Below, one piece after another: positions 38,112-45,511 of a stretch of 64,000 nt of DNA; the stretch's first letter is position 1, and the number at the start of each line of letters is the position of its first letter. The position numbers and the translations under genes were made by a program. This stretch comes from Chloroflexota bacterium (lineage in GTDB: Bacteria; Chloroflexota; Anaerolineae; Anaerolineales; Villigracilaceae), in NCBI GenBank assembly GCA_016213105.1, contig JACRBN010000025.1, positions 62,001 through 126,000 of the forward strand, given 5' to 3'. The notes under the pieces are model-generated. The model ran no database searches. It saw only the letters and a program-made list of their open reading frames with translations, and was not told the DNA's origin.

Positions 38112-38729
38112 ATGGATTTCCCCATCCTGCTCAAAGGCATCCTGCTTGGTTTCTCCATCGCCGCGCCCGTCGGGCCGATCGGCGTGCTGTGCATCCGCCG
38201 CACGTTGACGGATGGCCGCGCCGCGGGTCTGGTCTCGGGCCTGGGCGCCGCCAGCGCCGACGCGTTGTACGGCTGCGTCGCCGCCTTCGGCCTGACCTTC
38301 ATCTCGGATTTGTTGATCAGCCAGCAGATTTGGCTCAAGCTGATTGGCGGCGCGTTCCTGTTCTACCTGGGGATCAGGACCCTGCTCGCCAAACCCGCGC
38401 AGGAGGCCGCCTCGGCGCGGGGGACGGGATTGCCCGGCGCGTACACCTCCACGCTGTTCCTGACGCTCACCAACCCGATGACCATCCTGTCCTTCGTGGC
38501 GATCTTCGCGGGGCTGGGCATCGCCTCCACAGGCGCGGACTATGCCTCGGCGGGACTGCTCGTGCTGGGCGTCTTCCTCGGCTCGGCGCTGTGGTGGCTG
38601 CTGCTCAGCGGCGGCGTGGGGCTGTTCCGCGCCAGGTTCAATCCGCAGGCGCTGGTGTGGGTCAACCGCATCTCGGGCGTGGTCATCCTGGCCTTTGGGG
38701 TGGCGGCGCTGGGGAGCATGCTGGGATGA
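38112..38729 (+). CDS. LysE/RhtB-family exporter
   Basis: 205 residues with about six membrane helices. Family landmarks are the N-terminal GFSIAAPVGPIGVLCIRRTL, GLGAASADALYGCVAAFGLTF, FLYLGIRTLLA and LTLTNPMTILSFVAIFAGLG. The family exports amino acids and similar solutes with the proton gradient. Substrate unknown. It starts immediately after the ATL stop. Confidence 0.88.
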   Translation: MDFPILLKGILLGFSIAAPVGPIGVLCIRRTLTDGRAAGLVSGLGAASADALYGCVAAFGLTFISDLLISQQIWLKLIGGAFLFYLGIRTLLAKPAQEAASARGTGLPGAYTSTLFLTLTNPMTILSFVAIFAGLGIASTGADYASAGLLVLGVFLGSALWWLLLSGGVGLFRARFNPQALVWVNRISGVVILAFGVAALGSMLG

Positions 38730-38871
38730 GGCGACGAATCGTGCAGCATCCTCATCTTCCACCACATCTATCCTAAAAACCAACCTCCGAGCCACAACGC
38801 TCGAAAGCCGCGGAATTATATTTTCTCGTCGGCAGCCCATTCCACAAGCAGCCACTCGGTCTGGAACATCC

Positions 38872-39348
38872 ATGTTCGACACCCTCTACAACAAACTCAC
38901 GCCCTTCGGATTCAAGGTCATCAAATTCATCCTCGCCTTTCTGCTGGTGGGGCTGGGCGTTCATTTTGGTTTCATCAGGCCGCGCGGCAATTACGCCGAC
39001 AGCGAGGGAATACTCGGCCGTTTCCAATTTGCAGCGGCAGGCATGACCCTGGGTCTGTTCCTGCTGTATCGCGCCGGGATGTGGACGCGAAAGACGCTGG
39101 CGTGGAAAAACAGCGCCGAGATCAAACCGAAGAACAACAAACAAAAACCGCTGTCATGGACGCGCGATATTCTTTTTGAAATCCTCCTGGTGATTCTCGT
39201 GGCCGTGCCGATTTACTCGGGGATTGCTTCTGTGGGTAAAAGCTTCGAGACGTACAGCCTGACATTAGTCGCCTTGCGCCTGGCAGCTCCATTTTGTATT
39301 GTGATCGCATCCGGGATGATCGTGAGCGAACACACCCCTTTGATGTAG
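38872..39348 (+). CDS. Small membrane protein, unknown function
   Basis: 158 residues from the ATG at 38872. Four hydrophobic segments (~14-32, 55-72, 98-118, 130-150) with a basic cytoplasmic loop (SAEIKPKNNKQK). No family recognised. It is the last complete host-type gene before the cassette array. Confidence 0.65.
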   Translation: MFDTLYNKLTPFGFKVIKFILAFLLVGLGVHFGFIRPRGNYADSEGILGRFQFAAAGMTLGLFLLYRAGMWTRKTLAWKNSAEIKPKNNKQKPLSWTRDILFEILLVILVAVPIYSGIASVGKSFETYSLTLVALRLAAPFCIVIASGMIVSEHTPLM

Positions 39349-39425
39349 CCTGGTTGTTTTACACAGCGCAGATCGAAACGCGCTGATGAGAGAAAAGCGA
39401 TACTGTCAGCAGAAAAGGAAAACCC

Positions 39426-39614
39426 ATGTTCAAGAAACTCTTCGGATCCGCCACGGACGATAAGGTCAATCCTGCGCAGATCGAGCGTGGACTCTGCTTG
39501 GGAGCAAGAAAAACTCGAAGCCAGCCTGCTATCTGGCGGCCTGACCCTTGCCAGAACTGGACTTGTCCTGCGGACCTGGGGACGCCGAGCCGAACGCCAC
39601 CGTCCTACTCTTGA
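39426..39614 (+). pseudogene. Truncated host gene fused to an attC-like relic
   Basis: ATG at 39426 after AAAAGGAAAA begins MFKKLFGSATDDKVNPAQIE, a credible cytoplasmic N-terminus on the opposite strand to all cassette genes. From about 39482 the sequence becomes the attC inner-loop type (GTGGACTCTGCTTGGGAGCA), and the remaining ~42 codons are translated attC relic. I read this as the first ~20 codons of a host gene cut off at the array edge. The rest of the gene was not found near 47.8 kb. Confidence 0.5.
39475..39610 (-). repeat. Degenerate attC-like relic at the left array edge
   Basis: Carries the inner part shared with the attC at 42159-42324 (GGACTCTGCTTGGGAGCA, then GCCAGCCTGCTATCTGGCGG) and a block (CCTGCGGACCTGGGG) also found at 40820-40834. 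The terminal R boxes are missing. Confidence 0.5.
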
Positions 39615-39688
39615 TGCTGCAATTTTTGATGGATGGCGCTCTGTCTTAGATGCGATTGAGACACTATTGCAAATCATCCATAAAGCTT

Positions 39689-40357
39689 TTAAGGCTCGCT
39701 ACGATTTATTATAAATGGTACTGCTGGTAGATCCTCAAACTTAAAGAAGAGTGTCTTTCCTAAATTTGTATCTTCGATTGTGAAATGAAAACGTATATAA
39801 CTCTCGTTCTCAATTTTCATTGTGTATATGTTGCCCGTCTGACAACCAACAAAAGTAAGTTCCAGCAAGTCCTTCCCTTGCGATTTAGCTACATCATGAG
39901 CACCCCAGCACGTAGCAAGCTGAGCTATCCCCTGAGCATCAATAACAACATCATTTTCTACTGAAGTAGATGGGGTTGACGCAAAGTTTAGATTGTTGAC
40001 CTTCATAATTACATCAAATCCTATATAGCCAGGCTTGGGAGTGTAGACGGTCCCGGCAATTGAAATATTTTTTCGGTAGACCACTTCAAGAATTGTAGCT
40101 TCCCAATTGTCACTTCTTAGAACGTCGCCTATGGCAGGAACGGGCGTTGGCGATGGTGTTGGAGAAAACGTTATTGTTGGAGAAGGCGTTAATGTTGGTG
40201 TAAGCGTTGGTAATGGTGTGAATTTTGCTTTAGATGATGCAGTAGGTATTATTGCGGTTGAAGTTGCCGCATTGGATGTTTGACCAAGGCTACAGCTTGT
40301 GATGAAAACACTCAGCAACACGAGACAGATTAATAAAGTTTGCTTTTTAAAATTCAT
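39689..40357 (-). CDS. Cassette 11: lipoprotein with Thr/Pro linker and DUF4352-like domain
   Basis: 222 residues. Signal peptide with lipobox FITSC (~18-22), a TPTLTPSPT-type linker (~45-72), and a beta-sandwich-like domain (LRSDNWEATILEVVYRKNI, GYIGFDVIMKVNNLNF) that resembles DUF4352. Architecture matches host lipoproteins such as 21153, but the DNA is AT-rich like the other cassettes. No clear attC follows it; the relic at 39475-39610 lies 79 bp past the stop. Surface-anchored, ligand unknown. Confidence 0.72.
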   Translation of the reverse strand: MNFKKQTLLICLVLLSVFITSCSLGQTSNAATSTAIIPTASSKAKFTPLPTLTPTLTPSPTITFSPTPSPTPVPAIGDVLRSDNWEATILEVVYRKNISIAGTVYTPKPGYIGFDVIMKVNNLNFASTPSTSVENDVVIDAQGIAQLATCWGAHDVAKSQGKDLLELTFVGCQTGNIYTMKIENESYIRFHFTIEDTNLGKTLFFKFEDLPAVPFIINRSEP

Positions 40358-40390
40358 TGTGGCTCCTATTCCCTTGCGCTTTGATTTAGA

Positions 40391-40756
40391 CTAAGCCGCC
40401 ATTGCGGTAGAGCTGCCAGTTACCCGACAGACCCCGCGCAAACCTGCACTGCGATCAAAGGGAGTGTCGAAGGCTCCCGACGTGTGGGACTGTCGCACCG
40501 GGCTTTTCAGGAAAACCCGCTTGCAACAGGAATGCGTTCTTTCCGTGAAAAGATTAATGGTCTTGTGTGCAACTCCATTGGCATAAATTTCGCAATAACC
40601 ACAGTTCTGACACCTGTAAGCGTCGACGGCAATTGATTTTCCAATTCTTTTCTTGCTGTCGGAGTAAGCAAAGAAACTCGTGTACTTAATGCCTGCCAAG
40701 TATCCTGGTTCCATATTGCCATCACATTTGGGACATTTCTTCTGCGTTTCTGTCAT
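40391..40756 (-). CDS. Cassette 10: zinc-ribbon protein with aberrant C-terminus
   Basis: 121 residues. The first ~60 form a double zinc ribbon (CPKCDGNMEPGYL and YRCQNCGYCEIYA). From about residue 68 the protein is unlike any domain. Its DNA (40421-40500) contains pieces resembling attC arms in inverted orientation, TCCCACACGTCGGG on the coding strand and GTTACCCG on the other. I think the original gene ended near residue 65 and the tail is read into rearranged recombination-site DNA. Confidence 0.6.
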   Translation of the reverse strand: MTETQKKCPKCDGNMEPGYLAGIKYTSFFAYSDSKKRIGKSIAVDAYRCQNCGYCEIYANGVAHKTINLFTERTHSCCKRVFLKSPVRQSHTSGAFDTPFDRSAGLRGVCRVTGSSTAMAA

Positions 40757-40792
40757 TCTATTTTTTGTTCCTTGGATTTATTTCAAGAGGTC

Positions 40793-40925
40793 GCTTAACG
40801 CTTCCCGTTCGCGGACTTGCCCTGCGGACCTGGGGTCGCCGAGCCGAACGCGCCGTCCCATCCATGATAATGCGATTTATCGGTGGGCGGCATTGGCGAG
40901 AAGGTGTTTTTGCCATTGGTTATGG
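40793..40925 (-). repeat. Putative divergent attC site
   Basis: On the minus strand the gene's TAA lies in CCATAAC (40919-40925, a poor RYYYAAC), and GTTAAGC (40793-40799, a good GTTRRRY) lies 133 bp along, the same spacing as the clear sites. The stem is weak. It shares CCTGCGGACCTGGGG with the left-edge relic. Confidence 0.4.
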
Positions 40926-41408
40926 TTTTTCCCTACCAACAAATCTACCCTTTCCTAATAGAAACTGAATTGCCTTATTTACATTTCTGTCAACGGATTC
41001 TTCTGTTTTCAAGAAGCCGAAATATCGATTAATTTCTAATTGCAAAGAAGGGCGCAAAGAGTCGAAGATTTCTTTTGCTTGTTTGTTTTCCTTTAGAGCC
41101 TTCTCAAATTTAGGATGTATTGGGACAACTCGTTTTATTGGGTCGTAAGCAATTTCAAAATCAGCTATATCGCCAACATCTTTTTGGGCAGCTTTTCGCA
41201 TTGGTATATTTAAGTACAGCCGCCAAGCACTTTTCCATTTCACAAGAGTTTGCACAAACTCATGCCCGTCGATTTTCATTTTGACGGGGATTTTCCCCTT
41301 GTTTTTGCTTGCCTGTTTGAAAACTTCATTCAACACATTTTCAGGCAGGAATACAAAAGGATTAACTCCGATAATTTCGATTTTGGCTCTAAACTTAATC
41401 ATATCCAT
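40920..41408 (-). CDS. Cassette 9: DUF1905/YdeI-like protein
   Basis: 162 residues from the ATG at 41408; a GTG at 41438 is an alternative. The N-terminal DUF1905 domain (~1-95) shows FRAKIEIIGVNPFVFLPENV and WKSAWRLYLNIPMRKAAQKD. The C-terminal YdeI/OmpD-associated helical part (~100-160) shows HPKFEKALKENKQAKEIFDS and EINRYFGFLKTEESVDR. Members are small cytoplasmic proteins of unclear function, sometimes linked to bacteriocin or peptide tolerance. The TAA stop lies in the candidate attC box. Confidence 0.8.
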   Translation of the reverse strand: MDMIKFRAKIEIIGVNPFVFLPENVLNEVFKQASKNKGKIPVKMKIDGHEFVQTLVKWKSAWRLYLNIPMRKAAQKDVGDIADFEIAYDPIKRVVPIHPKFEKALKENKQAKEIFDSLRPSLQLEINRYFGFLKTEESVDRNVNKAIQFLLGKGRFVGREKP

Positions 41409-41456
41409 AAATTCATCTTCTAGTTGCGAAAATTGCACAACCTAAGTTTCTCTGCC

Positions 41457-41591
41457 GCCCAACGGTTGCGTTACCCGCGTGTGAGCGTGCGTGGACTCTG
41501 CTTGAGAGCAGAAAAAACTCGAAGCCAGAAATATGCTTGAAAATGCCACATGCGCGAAGCGCAGTCTCACACGCGGGTAGCTTTGTTGGGC
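41457..41591 (-). repeat. attC site, cassette 8
   Basis: 135 bp. Plus-strand ends GCCCAACGGTTGCGTTACCC and GGGTAGCTTTGTTGGGC, with stem CGCGTGTGAG/CTCACACGCG. On the coding (minus) strand GCCCAAC (41585-41591) follows the stop and GTTGGGC (41457-41463) ends the cassette. Confidence 0.9.
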
Positions 41592-41605
41592 AGAATATCT
41601 GATTG

Positions 41606-42112
41606 CTAGACTGGCATCTTGGAGGCCGTAATACAAGCGCCAAGCATCAATCTTTCTATCTCTTTACCGTCTTGATCGCCAAGGAGTATAAACTCCCTTT
41701 TATGTCCGTCCGCTAATTGCACGAACAGGCTTCCAGAGTGGGGGACGCCACCCATCGATATTTTTTTTCTGGAGGTAAAACCTATCCCTTTGACACTGTT
41801 GCACGAAATCTGAAAATTAACTTTGTCAATCTTGAGGAAGGCTGGAGACTCGGGGTCTATGGAGAGGTATTTTTCCAATGTCTTTCGGTTGATGAAATTG
41901 CGAGGGTCTCTCCACTTGTAGACGCCAATTGCTGTTCGTGGCGAACCGACCACACCAAACATCTTTGCTCCGCAAATGGCGTTCTTTGTGACAATTACTG
42001 AAAAGGAGCGATTGAACATCACGGCATAGTACTCCATGGCAAGAAAACTAACGACGGCTGGTTGTCCCCGTAGGTCGAGAAACTCAACGTTTTTTTCGGA
42101 TTGATTTGTCAT
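41606..42112 (-). CDS. Cassette 8: unknown protein
   Basis: 168 residues from the ATG at 42112, chosen because GGAG lies 6 bp upstream; earlier in-frame starts run into attC DNA. The pattern is beta-rich with few charged clusters (EFLDLRGQPAVVSFLAMEYY, LFVQLADGHKREFILLGDQD), no signal peptide. No family recognised. Followed by attC after 14 bp. Confidence 0.65.
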   Translation of the reverse strand: MTNQSEKNVEFLDLRGQPAVVSFLAMEYYAVMFNRSFSVIVTKNAICGAKMFGVVGSPRTAIGVYKWRDPRNFINRKTLEKYLSIDPESPAFLKIDKVNFQISCNSVKGIGFTSRKKISMGGVPHSGSLFVQLADGHKREFILLGDQDGKEIERLMLGACITASKMPV

Positions 42113-42158
42113 TTTGATCTCCATTTTCTGTACAGCCGAATATATGAACGGGCTTTCT

Positions 42159-42324
42159 GCCCAACGGCTTGACATTGACCTGCGTGCGCGCGGAGCGCGG
42201 ACTCTGCTTGGGAGCAGAAAAAACTCAAGCCAGCCTGCTATCTGGCGGCCTGACCCTTACCAGAACTGGACTTTCACCAGCAAGCAGACGATGATTTATC
42301 AGGACACACCACGCGGTGTTAGGT
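42159..42324 (-). repeat. attC site, cassette 7 (long variant)
   Basis: 166 bp. Coding-strand ACCTAAC (42318-42324) contains the TAA stop of the HEPN gene, and GTTGGGC (42159-42165) ends it. The inner part has an extra hairpin GCCAGCCTGC/CTGGCGGC and GGACTCTGCTTGGGAGCA shared with the left-edge relic. Confidence 0.82.
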
Positions 42325-42924
42325 GCTGGAGTGATGGTCTTGACCTGATTTTAACCAAAAAACTAGATCTTCAGCACCGCCACGACTTATTGTATGAAAA
42401 TTAAGCTCGCCACCTGTATATCGAAAAGCCACAACACGGAGGAGAGCAGAGGCTTGCTTGATAATTTCATCTATTTGATGCTTTGTTATCCCTGGCAAAG
42501 GGTTTTCCCTGGGGCGAATTCTAGTATGCAGGTCGTTATGACCAACTTGTTTATTCCTCCATCTACTTATTGGTTCACATATTGCTTGGAAATCTATAAG
42601 TCGTTGGTCTAAGCCTGCAATATCTGGGCATTTTTCGACTAATGTCGCTAATGATAAATTCTCCTTGCGCATGGTGATTGAAGGATCACATAAACGACAA
42701 ATCGACATTGTCATGTCATTGCGCAATGCCTCTTCTATTATGTTGAACGACCATGAAGCCAATTCAGAAAGCAGGGCCGTGTTTTCTTCTTTGCCATATA
42801 ACTCTAGATAAAAATCCCACTCGCTTTGTAAAGCGGCGACATCTTGGCAAAGCCACATGAAAATTTCCCTGATATTCTCAGGTATTCGGGTGTCATAGCC
42901 AAATGCACTTTTAAAATTGGTCAC
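42319..42924 (-). CDS. Cassette 7: HEPN (AbiU2-like) protein, possible phage-defence RNase
   Basis: 201 residues, GTG start at 42924. All-helical, with FNIIEEALRNDMTMSICRLCDP (~60-81), ENLSLATLVEKCP and the HEPN RNase motif at R123-N124 to H129 (RNKQVGH). The order of these segments resembles the AbiU2-type HEPN family. HEPN proteins with this motif usually cut RNA in toxin-antitoxin or abortive-infection systems; no antitoxin gene accompanies it in the cassette. TAA stop inside the attC box. The 42925-43146 stretch upstream holds a MITE-like insertion. Confidence 0.68.
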   Translation of the reverse strand: MTNFKSAFGYDTRIPENIREIFMWLCQDVAALQSEWDFYLELYGKEENTALLSELASWSFNIIEEALRNDMTMSICRLCDPSITMRKENLSLATLVEKCPDIAGLDQRLIDFQAICEPISRWRNKQVGHNDLHTRIRPRENPLPGITKHQIDEIIKQASALLRVVAFRYTGGELNFHTISRGGAEDLVFWLKSGQDHHSST

Positions 42925-42972
42925 ATAATCTCTGTTTTATTCGGATTTCTATTTTTTTTGAAGTGATCTAAC

Positions 42973-43150
42973 GAAACTGTCGAAAAAACCTTGGTTCTGA
43001 AAATGGTCATAAAAACCTCCCACAACAGGCTAAAAAACAGCCAAAATATTGCCAAAATGTTGTGCGGAACACCAAAAACCAGCTGCTTTTTAGCATTCTT
43101 CTCCCACTTTTCAAAAATAATTTTTGAAAAGTGACTTTTTCGACAGTTTC
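42973..43150. mobile_element. 178-bp MITE-like element inserted in an attC site
   Basis: Perfect 15-bp terminal inverted repeats GAAACTGTCGAAAAA (42973-42987) and TTTTTCGACAGTTTC (43136-43150), flanked by AAC on both sides (42970-42972 and 43151-43153), a 3-bp target duplication. Noncoding. Removing the element and one AAC restores TCTAACGG, the normal R-box junction of the attC at 43147. Confidence 0.72.
43105..43133. terminator. Perfect palindrome inside the MITE
   Basis: Arms CACTTTTCAAAAAT and ATTTTTGAAAAGTG (14 bp, one central base), followed on the plus strand by ACTTTTT. It could act as a terminator in either direction. Confidence 0.5.
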
Positions 43151-43275
43151 AACGGTTTGCGTTACCCGCGTGTGGGCGGGCGTGGACAATGTTTGAGATG
43201 TAGAAAAACCCGAAGCCAGAAAAATGCCTGTAAATCGCGCAGACTCCCACACGTCGGGTGCACGCTTTGTTAGCC
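43147..43275 (-). repeat. attC site, cassette 6, R-box altered by the MITE
   Basis: 129 bp, stem CGCGTGTGGG/CTCCCACACG. Coding-strand R'' is GGCTAAC at 43269-43275. The terminal R box now reads GTTGAAA (43147-43153), no longer GTTRRRY, because of the MITE insertion. Confidence 0.85.
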
Positions 43276-43371
43276 CGCTTTTGACTTTAAGACGAAATTT
43301 TGCCTTCACGAGATTCTACCCGTAACATGAAAAAACAACCCGAATCTTTTTCGTCTTTGGACTTTTCAAAG

Positions 43372-43761
43372 TTATTTTCTACTCCGTACATGAGCCTGAA
43401 CGGTTATTTCGGGATCGTCGCAAATTTCGACAACCCAATCACCATTAGGATATAGGTTACTCAATTGTAATTCCCAAAATGCTGATAAGGCGTGAGCAAT
43501 TTCTTTGTAAAAAGCAGGCGGGAGTTTTTCTCTGTCAGGGTCATTGTAAACAATATATGCTACTTCAACACTGGCAAAGTCTTCCTTCTTGAAGTCTGGA
43601 CACACGATATCAAGAAAACTTAGCCAATGAATTGCCCGTCCATACATAATGGCGGTTTGTAAAGAGTCTATCTCGTTTTGCGGATTTGCTACTTGGAATC
43701 TTTGAAACTCTGGAACATCTGCCAGTGTGAATTCTCGCAACAAATCTTTTTTGGATGACAT
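43372..43761 (-). CDS. Cassette 6: unknown protein
   Basis: 129 residues, ATG at 43761 with AAGGGAAG upstream. Mixed alpha/beta, acidic, no signal peptide (EFTLADVPEFQRFQVANPQN, VEVAYIVYNDPDREKLPPAF, ALSAFWELQLSNLYPNGDWV). It may be a small immunity-type or stress protein, but no family is recognised. 96 bp separate its stop from the attC, longer than in the other cassettes. Confidence 0.65.
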   Translation of the reverse strand: MSSKKDLLREFTLADVPEFQRFQVANPQNEIDSLQTAIMYGRAIHWLSFLDIVCPDFKKEDFASVEVAYIVYNDPDREKLPPAFYKEIAHALSAFWELQLSNLYPNGDWVVEICDDPEITVQAHVRSRK

Positions 43762-43802
43762 TTTCTTCCCTTTTTTACCATAAACTTAATTTTGCATGAA
43801 CG

Positions 43803-43932
43803 GGCTAACGGTTTGCGTTACCTGCGCTGGGGCAGGGACGGCGAAGCCGTCCAGCCAGAAAAATGAAAAGGCGTAGGAAACTGCTTGGGATGTGCGCAGA
43901 ATCCCCAGCGTCAGGTGCACGCTTTGTTGGGC
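43803..43932 (-). repeat. attC site, cassette 5
   Basis: 130 bp. Plus-strand ends GGCTAACGGTTTGCGTTACC and GGTGCACGCTTTGTTGGGC, stem TGCGCTGGGG/CCCCAGCGTCA. The inner hairpin GGACGGCGAAGCCGTCC is at about 43837-43853. Confidence 0.9.
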
Positions 43933-43945
43933 GGCGGTTTATTGC

Positions 43946-44473
43946 TTACACCTCAATTTGGTCTTTATTTACAACCATGTATTTTACCTGCAACTCTTCA
44001 AGCGGGTCTTGGTATTTAAAAAATTCCGAATCGAGGTCTTCGAATTTATTACGATTTGTTTCGTCAAACGAGTCTAATTGTTCTAGTCTTTGTTGCCTAT
44101 CGCGAGATGGTGCCCCATTGGGAAACAAGTCATTAGCTCTCTTCATCAGATTAGCAGTATGTTTTGCACCAATTTCTTCCAGTGCTGATGGAGTGTCAAT
44201 CGCATAGTCGCCAGATGAGTTATCAAAATATTGTTGGAACCCACCATTGTTAACCTCTGATTCAAGCCAATAAATATGGTGTAAAACCCTTTCGGGATGA
44301 GAAAGACTTTCAAAGCCTTTCTTGTGAATCTTGTCAGAGATTCCATAACTGAATTCGATAATCATCTCAGTTGAATTTTTGAGAGCAAATATCTGTTCAA
44401 TTGGAAGTCTTTTACCAGGAAAAAGACTTCCACTCTTTGCAGGCTTATTGAATAATTTACGAAACCATTCCAT
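43946..44473 (-). CDS. Cassette 5: DMP19/DUF4375-family protein
   Basis: 175 residues from the ATG at 44473, with AAAGGAGAG at good spacing. The family core is HHIYWLESEVNNGGFQQYFD and NSSGDYAIDTPSALEEIGA (~80-120). DMP19 itself is a DNA-mimic protein of Neisseria that counters a transcription repressor; DUF4375 relatives are common and mostly unstudied. The C-terminal acidic stretch (DSFDETNRNKFEDLDSEFFK) fits a DNA-mimic character, though this is an inference. Confidence 0.75.
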   Translation of the reverse strand: MEWFRKLFNKPAKSGSLFPGKRLPIEQIFALKNSTEMIIEFSYGISDKIHKKGFESLSHPERVLHHIYWLESEVNNGGFQQYFDNSSGDYAIDTPSALEEIGAKHTANLMKRANDLFPNGAPSRDRQQRLEQLDSFDETNRNKFEDLDSEFFKYQDPLEELQVKYMVVNKDQIEV

Positions 44474-44510
44474 GAGAATCTCTCCTTTACTTATTACCCA
44501 CATGACAGCC

Positions 44511-44641
44511 GCCTAACGGCTTGCGTTACCCGCGTGTGGGCGGAGTGTGGATTCTGTTTGGGAGCAGGAAAAAGCCCGAAGCCAGAAAAAAGCCTGTAAA
44601 TCGCGCCGACTCCCACACGTCGGGTGCACGCTTTGTTGGCT
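44511..44641 (-). repeat. attC site, cassette 4
   Basis: 131 bp. Plus-strand ends GCCTAACGGCTTGCGTTACC and GGGTGCACGCTTTGTTGGCT, stem CGCGTGTGGG/CTCCCACACG. Confidence 0.9.
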
Positions 44642-44655
44642 GGCGTGTTGGTGCG

Positions 44656-45363
44656 CTACCATTCTCGGTTAAAGAAATATACTCCATCAGCTAATTTCCA
44701 ATAATGAATCACAAGTCCATAACCTTCTATCTTTAGAAAAGCAACATTTGGAACTCTGTCATAGGTAAATAAATAACCGAATTCATCGAAGTCACTAAAC
44801 CCATTTCCTGCTGGGATAAAGATTGCTACAGATTGTGACTCTTTGTCAATATAAATTCTAGTTGCTCCTGTCCTTTTTAGGGAGTTGCTCCACAATTCAG
44901 AATTAATGAGACCGCTTTCATCTGGTTGCTGTGTTAACAATCTAAGTGCGTCCGTCTTTACTTTTTCTGAACCGCCTGCCCAAGCAAGGCGAGTTTGAGC
45001 GCCAAGCAAAAATGCAGAACCACCATTTCTGAAATCATAATCTGGCTTACTAGTCAAGAAAGTTGTTATTAAAACTACAAAAAAACAAACAGAAAACACC
45101 TTTGTTTTTATGGATGTATTTAGAGCGAGTGTTGATAGCGTGTAAAATGCTGATAGGATGAGCGTCACAAATACAATGACTTCCTGCACTCCCAAAATAA
45201 TTAATATTAACAATAATAATGAAAGCAATGGAAAAACGACAAGACTCCATGAGTATAAATATGGCACAAGTAAGATGAACAGCCCAGCTAGAAAAATCAA
45301 AAAACCATTTCGTGGCGTAAATATCTTTAACACAGTCAAGAATTTTTCAAAAAAATTTTTCAT
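44656..45363 (-). CDS. Cassette 4: membrane protein, unknown function
   Basis: 235 residues from the ATG at 45363; a TTG at 45387 lies inside the attC R box and is rejected. Four hydrophobic helices in the first ~110 residues (GFLIFLAGLFILLVPYLY, LSLLLLILIILGVQEVIVF and two more), then a soluble domain (~120-235) with RIYIDKESQSVAIFIPAG. No family recognised. Confidence 0.65.
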   Translation of the reverse strand: MKNFFEKFLTVLKIFTPRNGFLIFLAGLFILLVPYLYSWSLVVFPLLSLLLLILIILGVQEVIVFVTLILSAFYTLSTLALNTSIKTKVFSVCFFVVLITTFLTSKPDYDFRNGGSAFLLGAQTRLAWAGGSEKVKTDALRLLTQQPDESGLINSELWSNSLKRTGATRIYIDKESQSVAIFIPAGNGFSDFDEFGYLFTYDRVPNVAFLKIEGYGLVIHYWKLADGVYFFNREW

Positions 45364-45381
45364 TCCATTTATCTCGAAGCC

Positions 45382-45511
45382 AGCCAACGGTTGGCGTTAG
45401 CCGCTTGGGGTGGGAGCGTGGATTCGCCGCCGAAACGGGAAAAGCCCAAAGCCAGATAAATGCCGAAATAACGCGGCGCGTACCCCAAGTCGGCTGCACG
45501 CTGTGTTAGGC
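45382..45511 (-). repeat. attC site, cassette 3
   Basis: 130 bp. Plus-strand ends AGCCAACGGTTGGCGTTAGC and CGGCTGCACGCTGTGTTAGGC, stem CGCTTGGGG/CCCCAAGTCG. The coding-strand R'' GCCTAAC (45505-45511) contains the TAA stop of the MBL gene. Confidence 0.9.

Noticed and set aside
39213-39677. 154-codon minus-strand frame at the left array edge
   Set aside because: Spans a host gene end and attC relic; shadow of both.
43007-43309. 100-codon frame across the MITE and attC
   Set aside because: Composed of MITE and attC palindrome sequence; no ribosome site.
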